Below, piece by piece: positions 61,053 to 64,000 of a stretch of DNA of 64,000 nucleotides. Where the stretch lies: NCBI GenBank assembly GCA_014799395.1, contig JAAVID010000006.1:126282-190281 (forward strand), read 5' to 3'. A program made the position numbers and the translations under genes. This stretch comes from Oscillospiraceae bacterium. Its GTDB lineage: Bacteria; Bacillota; Clostridia; Oscillospirales; Ruminococcaceae. Below the pieces are notes generated by a model that had not been told where the DNA came from, searched no databases, and saw nothing but the letters and a program-made list of their open reading frames with translations. The stretch's first letter is position 1. Each line of letters starts with the position of its first letter.

Positions 61053-61142
61053 ATAAAAGACTTTCTCGGAGATCGGAAATGTGCCGCAGGGCGCGTTTCG
61101 GTTTCCGCGGAGGTTCAATAACAACCATAGGAGTGCATCGTT

Positions 61143-62246
61143 ATGGCTTATTTAACATTAAAAGGAATTAACAAGATCTACCCGAACGGATTTCACGCTG
61201 TTCACGACTTCAATCTGGAGATCAACAAGGGCGAGTTTATCGTTTTCGTAGGCTCGTCGGGCTGCGGAAAGTCTACAACTCTGCGAATGATCGCGGGTCT
61301 GGAGAACATCAGCAGCGGCGATTTCTTCATTGACGGCGACAGAGCGAACGAAAAGGGACCGCGTGAGCGCGGAGTAGCGATGGTTTTCCAGAGCTACGCG
61401 CTTTATCCGCATATGTCGGTATACGAGAATATGGCGTTTGGTCTTACGCTCCAGGGCGTTGACGACGACGTTATCGAAAAGCGTGTTCTTAACACCGCGA
61501 AGATACTCGGACTTACCGAATATCTCGACAGAAAGCCGAGAGCGCTGTCGGGCGGTCAGCGCCAGAGAGTTGCGGTAGGACGCGCTATTATCCGTAAGGT
61601 CGACATCTTCCTTATGGACGAGCCGCTGTCTAACCTCGACGCGAAGCAGAGAGTTACGATGCGCTCCGAGATCACACAGATCCACCGCGAAACGGGCGCT
61701 ACAACTATCTATGTAACGCACGACCAGACCGAGGCTATGACAATGGCGGACAGAATAGTCGTTATGAAGGACGGTTATATCCAGCAGGTAGGTACGCCTT
61801 ACGATCTGTATTTCAATCCCGTGAATATGTTCGTTGCGGGCTTTATCGGAGAGCCGCCTATGAACTTTATCAACGCTAAGGTAAACGACGGCAAGATCAA
61901 CATAGGCGAGACCGTTCTCGACCTTGAGGCGGTTGCGGATAAGGACGTGCTGAAAAAGTACGAGGGCGAGGAGATCGCGTTCGGCTTCCGTCCCGAGCAT
62001 ATCAAGCTCGTCGGCAAGGATGATGAGCGCAAGGCGTACACCATTCCCTGTACCGTAGAGCTTACCGAGCTTCTCGGCGACAACACCAACGTTTATGTTG
62101 ACATTCGCGGCGTAAAGACCATTCTTAAGGTCGATCCGCATGATTCTCCCGCGGTAGACGCGAAGATGAGCTTTGCTATCCCGTTTGAGAACGTTTATCT
62201 GTTCGACCTGGAGACCGAAAAGCGTATCAAGCTGAGAGAACAGTAA
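61143..62246 (+). CDS. UgpC/MsmX-type sugar ABC transporter ATPase (2)
   Basis: This 367-residue ATPase has Walker A GSSGCGKST (37-45), LSGGQRQRVAVGRAI, FLMDEPLSNLDAK and THDQTEAMTMADRIV, then a TOBE domain. It is the second such ATPase in the pectin locus and is clearly a paralogue, not a copy, of the one at 48934. It may energise other sugar transporters with no own ATPase, such as the orphan binding protein at 22814 (inference). It overlaps the following MATE gene by one base (TAATG). Confidence 0.94.
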   Translation: MAYLTLKGINKIYPNGFHAVHDFNLEINKGEFIVFVGSSGCGKSTTLRMIAGLENISSGDFFIDGDRANEKGPRERGVAMVFQSYALYPHMSVYENMAFGLTLQGVDDDVIEKRVLNTAKILGLTEYLDRKPRALSGGQRQRVAVGRAIIRKVDIFLMDEPLSNLDAKQRVTMRSEITQIHRETGATTIYVTHDQTEAMTMADRIVVMKDGYIQQVGTPYDLYFNPVNMFVAGFIGEPPMNFINAKVNDGKINIGETVLDLEAVADKDVLKKYEGEEIAFGFRPEHIKLVGKDDERKAYTIPCTVELTELLGDNTNVYVDIRGVKTILKVDPHDSPAVDAKMSFAIPFENVYLFDLETEKRIKLREQ

Positions 62247-63655
62247 TGGACGCTTCAACGGTAAGCGAAAAAGACCGAAAACGGCGGGAATTTATTCTGA
62301 ACGGCAACCCTATGGCTGTCGTTCTGAGTATTTCTCTGCCGCTGATGGCTCTTGGCGCTTTCTCCTATATCAGCAGTATTATCGATACGGTAGTTGTTTC
62401 GGCGACCGATAACAGCGCGGTGTCAAGCGTTGTTATGATCTCGCAGATAAAGCAGCTTATATCGGCGATAGGCGCGGGCTTCGCGACGGGAAGCTCCATT
62501 ATCGTTTCGCGGCTTATCGGGCGCGGAGAATATGACAAGGCTAAAAAAGCCGCAAACACCACGCTTGAGGTGTTTTTCGGGCTGGCGGTTCTGCTGATAA
62601 TTCTGATAGAGATACTCGCGGTGAGCATTCTGAGGCTGGGGCGGCTTGACGACGATATGATCGCGGTCGGGATAGGATATTTCAGAGTTCAGATCGTGTC
62701 GATCGGCGTGGGATTATTCAACCAGGTGTTTATGGGGCTTGAAAAGACTCGCGGCGCTATGAAGAACATCACGCTGATAAACATTATGTCAATGACGCTG
62801 AAGCTCGTTTTCACGATAGTTTTCGTGAACGTTTTAAAGCTCGGCACATCGTGGGTAGCGGGAGGCACGCTCTGCGCGGATATTTCGGTAACGGTCTACG
62901 CGCTGATAAATCTCGTGCGGAAAAATTACCTGTTCAAATTTGACCCGAAGAACGTTATGTTCTCGCTCGACTTTTTTAAGCCGCTTTGTTCATTGTCTAT
63001 CCCCGTATCACTGGGGAAATTTGTGTTTTCAATGGGTAAGGTCATCGTAAACGGATTGGGAATGCGCTATGAGGCCAGTGAACCGGGAGCGGTGGGAGCG
63101 CTGGGCATATCCAACCAGATAAGCGGTTCGGTAACGCACCTTACTACATACAGCGAGGACTCGGAAAGCTCGATAATAAGCTATAATCTGAGCCAGAGAT
63201 ATTATTCGCGTATGATAAAGGTGTTTTTCTGTACGCTGACGGTAAATCTGATAATCACGACCGTTGGCTTTATTCTGCTGACCGTGTTCAAGGCGCCGAT
63301 CTCGATGTTTTTCGCGGGGGACGGCGGCGCGGAAAAAGCGGCGCTTATCGAGAAGATATTCTCCTTTGAACGCGTGGGTATAATCGCGCTGGGAGTAAAC
63401 TCGGCGGTAAACGGGCTGATATACGGTCTGGGTTATACCAAGCTCTCGATGATATGCAATTTGTCGAGGCTGTTTGCGTTCAGAATACCGTCTATGCTCA
63501 TTATGATAAACTGCTTCCCCGAAATGGGAGCGGAAAGTCTCGGTATCGCAATGCTGATCTCAAACGTCGGTATCGGGCTTATGTCGGTGGTTATCGGCAC
63601 AGTGTGCCTGTTGAAGATAAAGCACCACAAGACCAAGGATAATGTTAAGCTATAA
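62246..63655 (+). CDS. MATE family efflux transporter
   Basis: This 469-residue protein has about 12 hydrophobic spans in two bundles (ISLPLMALGAFSYISSIIDTVVVS at the start, SIPVSLGKFVFSMGKVIVNGLG near the second bundle). MATE exporters use a Na+ or H+ gradient to expel drugs or metabolites. It sits inside the pectin operon, between the ATPase and the tagaturonate reductase gene, so a role in exporting a catabolic product is possible. Its start shares a base with the ATPase stop. Confidence 0.88.
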   Translation: MDASTVSEKDRKRREFILNGNPMAVVLSISLPLMALGAFSYISSIIDTVVVSATDNSAVSSVVMISQIKQLISAIGAGFATGSSIIVSRLIGRGEYDKAKKAANTTLEVFFGLAVLLIILIEILAVSILRLGRLDDDMIAVGIGYFRVQIVSIGVGLFNQVFMGLEKTRGAMKNITLINIMSMTLKLVFTIVFVNVLKLGTSWVAGGTLCADISVTVYALINLVRKNYLFKFDPKNVMFSLDFFKPLCSLSIPVSLGKFVFSMGKVIVNGLGMRYEASEPGAVGALGISNQISGSVTHLTTYSEDSESSIISYNLSQRYYSRMIKVFFCTLTVNLIITTVGFILLTVFKAPISMFFAGDGGAEKAALIEKIFSFERVGIIALGVNSAVNGLIYGLGYTKLSMICNLSRLFAFRIPSMLIMINCFPEMGAESLGIAMLISNVGIGLMSVVIGTVCLLKIKHHKTKDNVKL

Positions 63656-63827
63656 GGCAACACCGCGCAAAGACCGCCCTTCGGGCTTTGCACGCTGCTT
63701 GCTTGCATATTTTCCGTCATTTTTGCCCAAAACTCCTCGAAATACGCCAGTATTACTTCGTCGTTTTGGGCAATCTGACGAAAAATCTGACTGCGCAATC
63801 AGCGCACAATCTTTGTGCGGTATTGCC
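63656..63827. mobile_element. MITE-like intergenic repeat, copy C (172 bp)
   Basis: It begins GGCAACACCGCGCAAAGACC and ends TTGTGCGGTATTGCC, starting a base after the MATE stop. Ends and the CTGACTGCGCAATC segment match copies A and B, while the middle has diverged. No frame of useful length lies inside, and the uxaB ribosome site lies 12 bases after it. Confidence 0.8.
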
Positions 63828-63849
63828 ATAATTTTTTAGAGGTGGAAAT

Positions 63850-64000
63850 ATGAATGACCTGAACAGAACCAATTATACGAAAAGCGTTAAAAGACCCGTG
63901 AAAATTCTCCAATTCGGCGAGGGGAATTTTTTGCGGGCTTTTGTTGACTGGATACTCCAGAACCTTAACGACAGCGGCGTGATAAACTCCAATGTCGCGG
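63850..64000 (+). CDS. uxaB: Tagaturonate reductase UxaB (partial, start only)
   Basis: The visible 50 residues include VKILQFGEGNFLRAFVDWI, the NAD-binding start of the mannitol-dehydrogenase superfamily, closest to tagaturonate or fructuronate reductases. UxaB reduces tagaturonate to altronate in galacturonate breakdown. GAGGTGG precedes the ATG. The gene continues past the right edge; fructuronate reductase (UxuB) cannot be excluded from the start alone. Confidence 0.78.
   Translation, partial: MNDLNRTNYTKSVKRPVKILQFGEGNFLRAFVDWILQNLNDSGVINSNVA

Noticed and set aside
1-64000. tRNA, rRNA or CRISPR features
   Set aside because: I saw no cloverleaf with a GGTTC-type arm, no rRNA signature and no regularly spaced direct repeats with unique spacers; tRNA scanning software would be more reliable.

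Overview
The window looks like a chromosomal segment of a spore-forming, fibre-degrading Clostridia member of the Ruminococcaceae/Oscillospirales type, probably a gut anaerobe. This is inferred from the GC-moderate sequence, GGAGG-type ribosome sites, TTGACA/TATAAT promoters, a T-box in front of leuS, Ser-rich lipoprotein linkers, GH5/GH16 glucanases, a SpoIID-like spore-type protein and a large pectin locus. No rRNA, tRNA or CRISPR array was seen.

Layout. (1) 1-1352: the end of a prophage or phage remnant on the minus strand: amidase endolysin (cut by the window edge), holin, XhlA-like protein and two small tail-end proteins. (2) 1.4-11.2 kb, minus strand: housekeeping genes (HD-GYP phosphodiesterase, nucleotidyltransferase, GNAT acetyltransferase, valS, rqcH, Nif3-like, trmK, DUF1858). 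(3) 11.4-15.8 kb, plus strand: a three-gene membrane/zinc operon, then a T-box leader and leuS. (4) 15.9-24.3 kb: a beta-glucan locus (secreted GH5, GH16 lichenase plus cytoplasmic GH5, AraC regulator, surface protein, orphan sugar-binding lipoprotein) with an MFS exporter that has an upstream leader peptide. (5) 24.3-26.1 kb: three tandem paralogous membrane proteins and an XRE regulator. (6) 26.2-40.5 kb: punA, a methyltransferase, sbcCD, a frameshifted YczE gene with a MarR gene, a DUF1848 gene, a spore-type peptidoglycan-binding pair, a GHKL/LytTR two-component system and a membrane acyltransferase. (7) 40.6-64 kb: a pectin utilisation locus that continues past the right edge.

Pectin logic. 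Oligogalacturonides or rhamnogalacturonides are imported by a Lpl/Yte-type ABC transporter (two permeases, a 79-kDa-class binding lipoprotein and a UgpC/MsmX-type ATPase). They are then cut in the cytoplasm by enzymes with no signal peptide: CE8 pectinesterase, GH28, GH105 and GH4. The uronates flow through KduI, KduD, KdgK and Eda, and UxaB begins at the right edge. Five small unrecognised multi-span membrane proteins are interleaved with the transporter genes, a second ATPase and a MATE exporter lie downstream, and Eda carries a fused VOC domain.

Signals not explained by genes: a dispersed MITE-like family (3 copies) ending in GGCAAYACCGC inverted repeats; a family of short perfect hairpins; a LytTR-type direct repeat in front of the acyltransferase promoter; three 14-bp repeats at exact 21-bp spacing at the XRE promoter; two fused perfect hairpins ahead of the pectin transporter operon; and an attenuator-like leader in front of the MFS gene.
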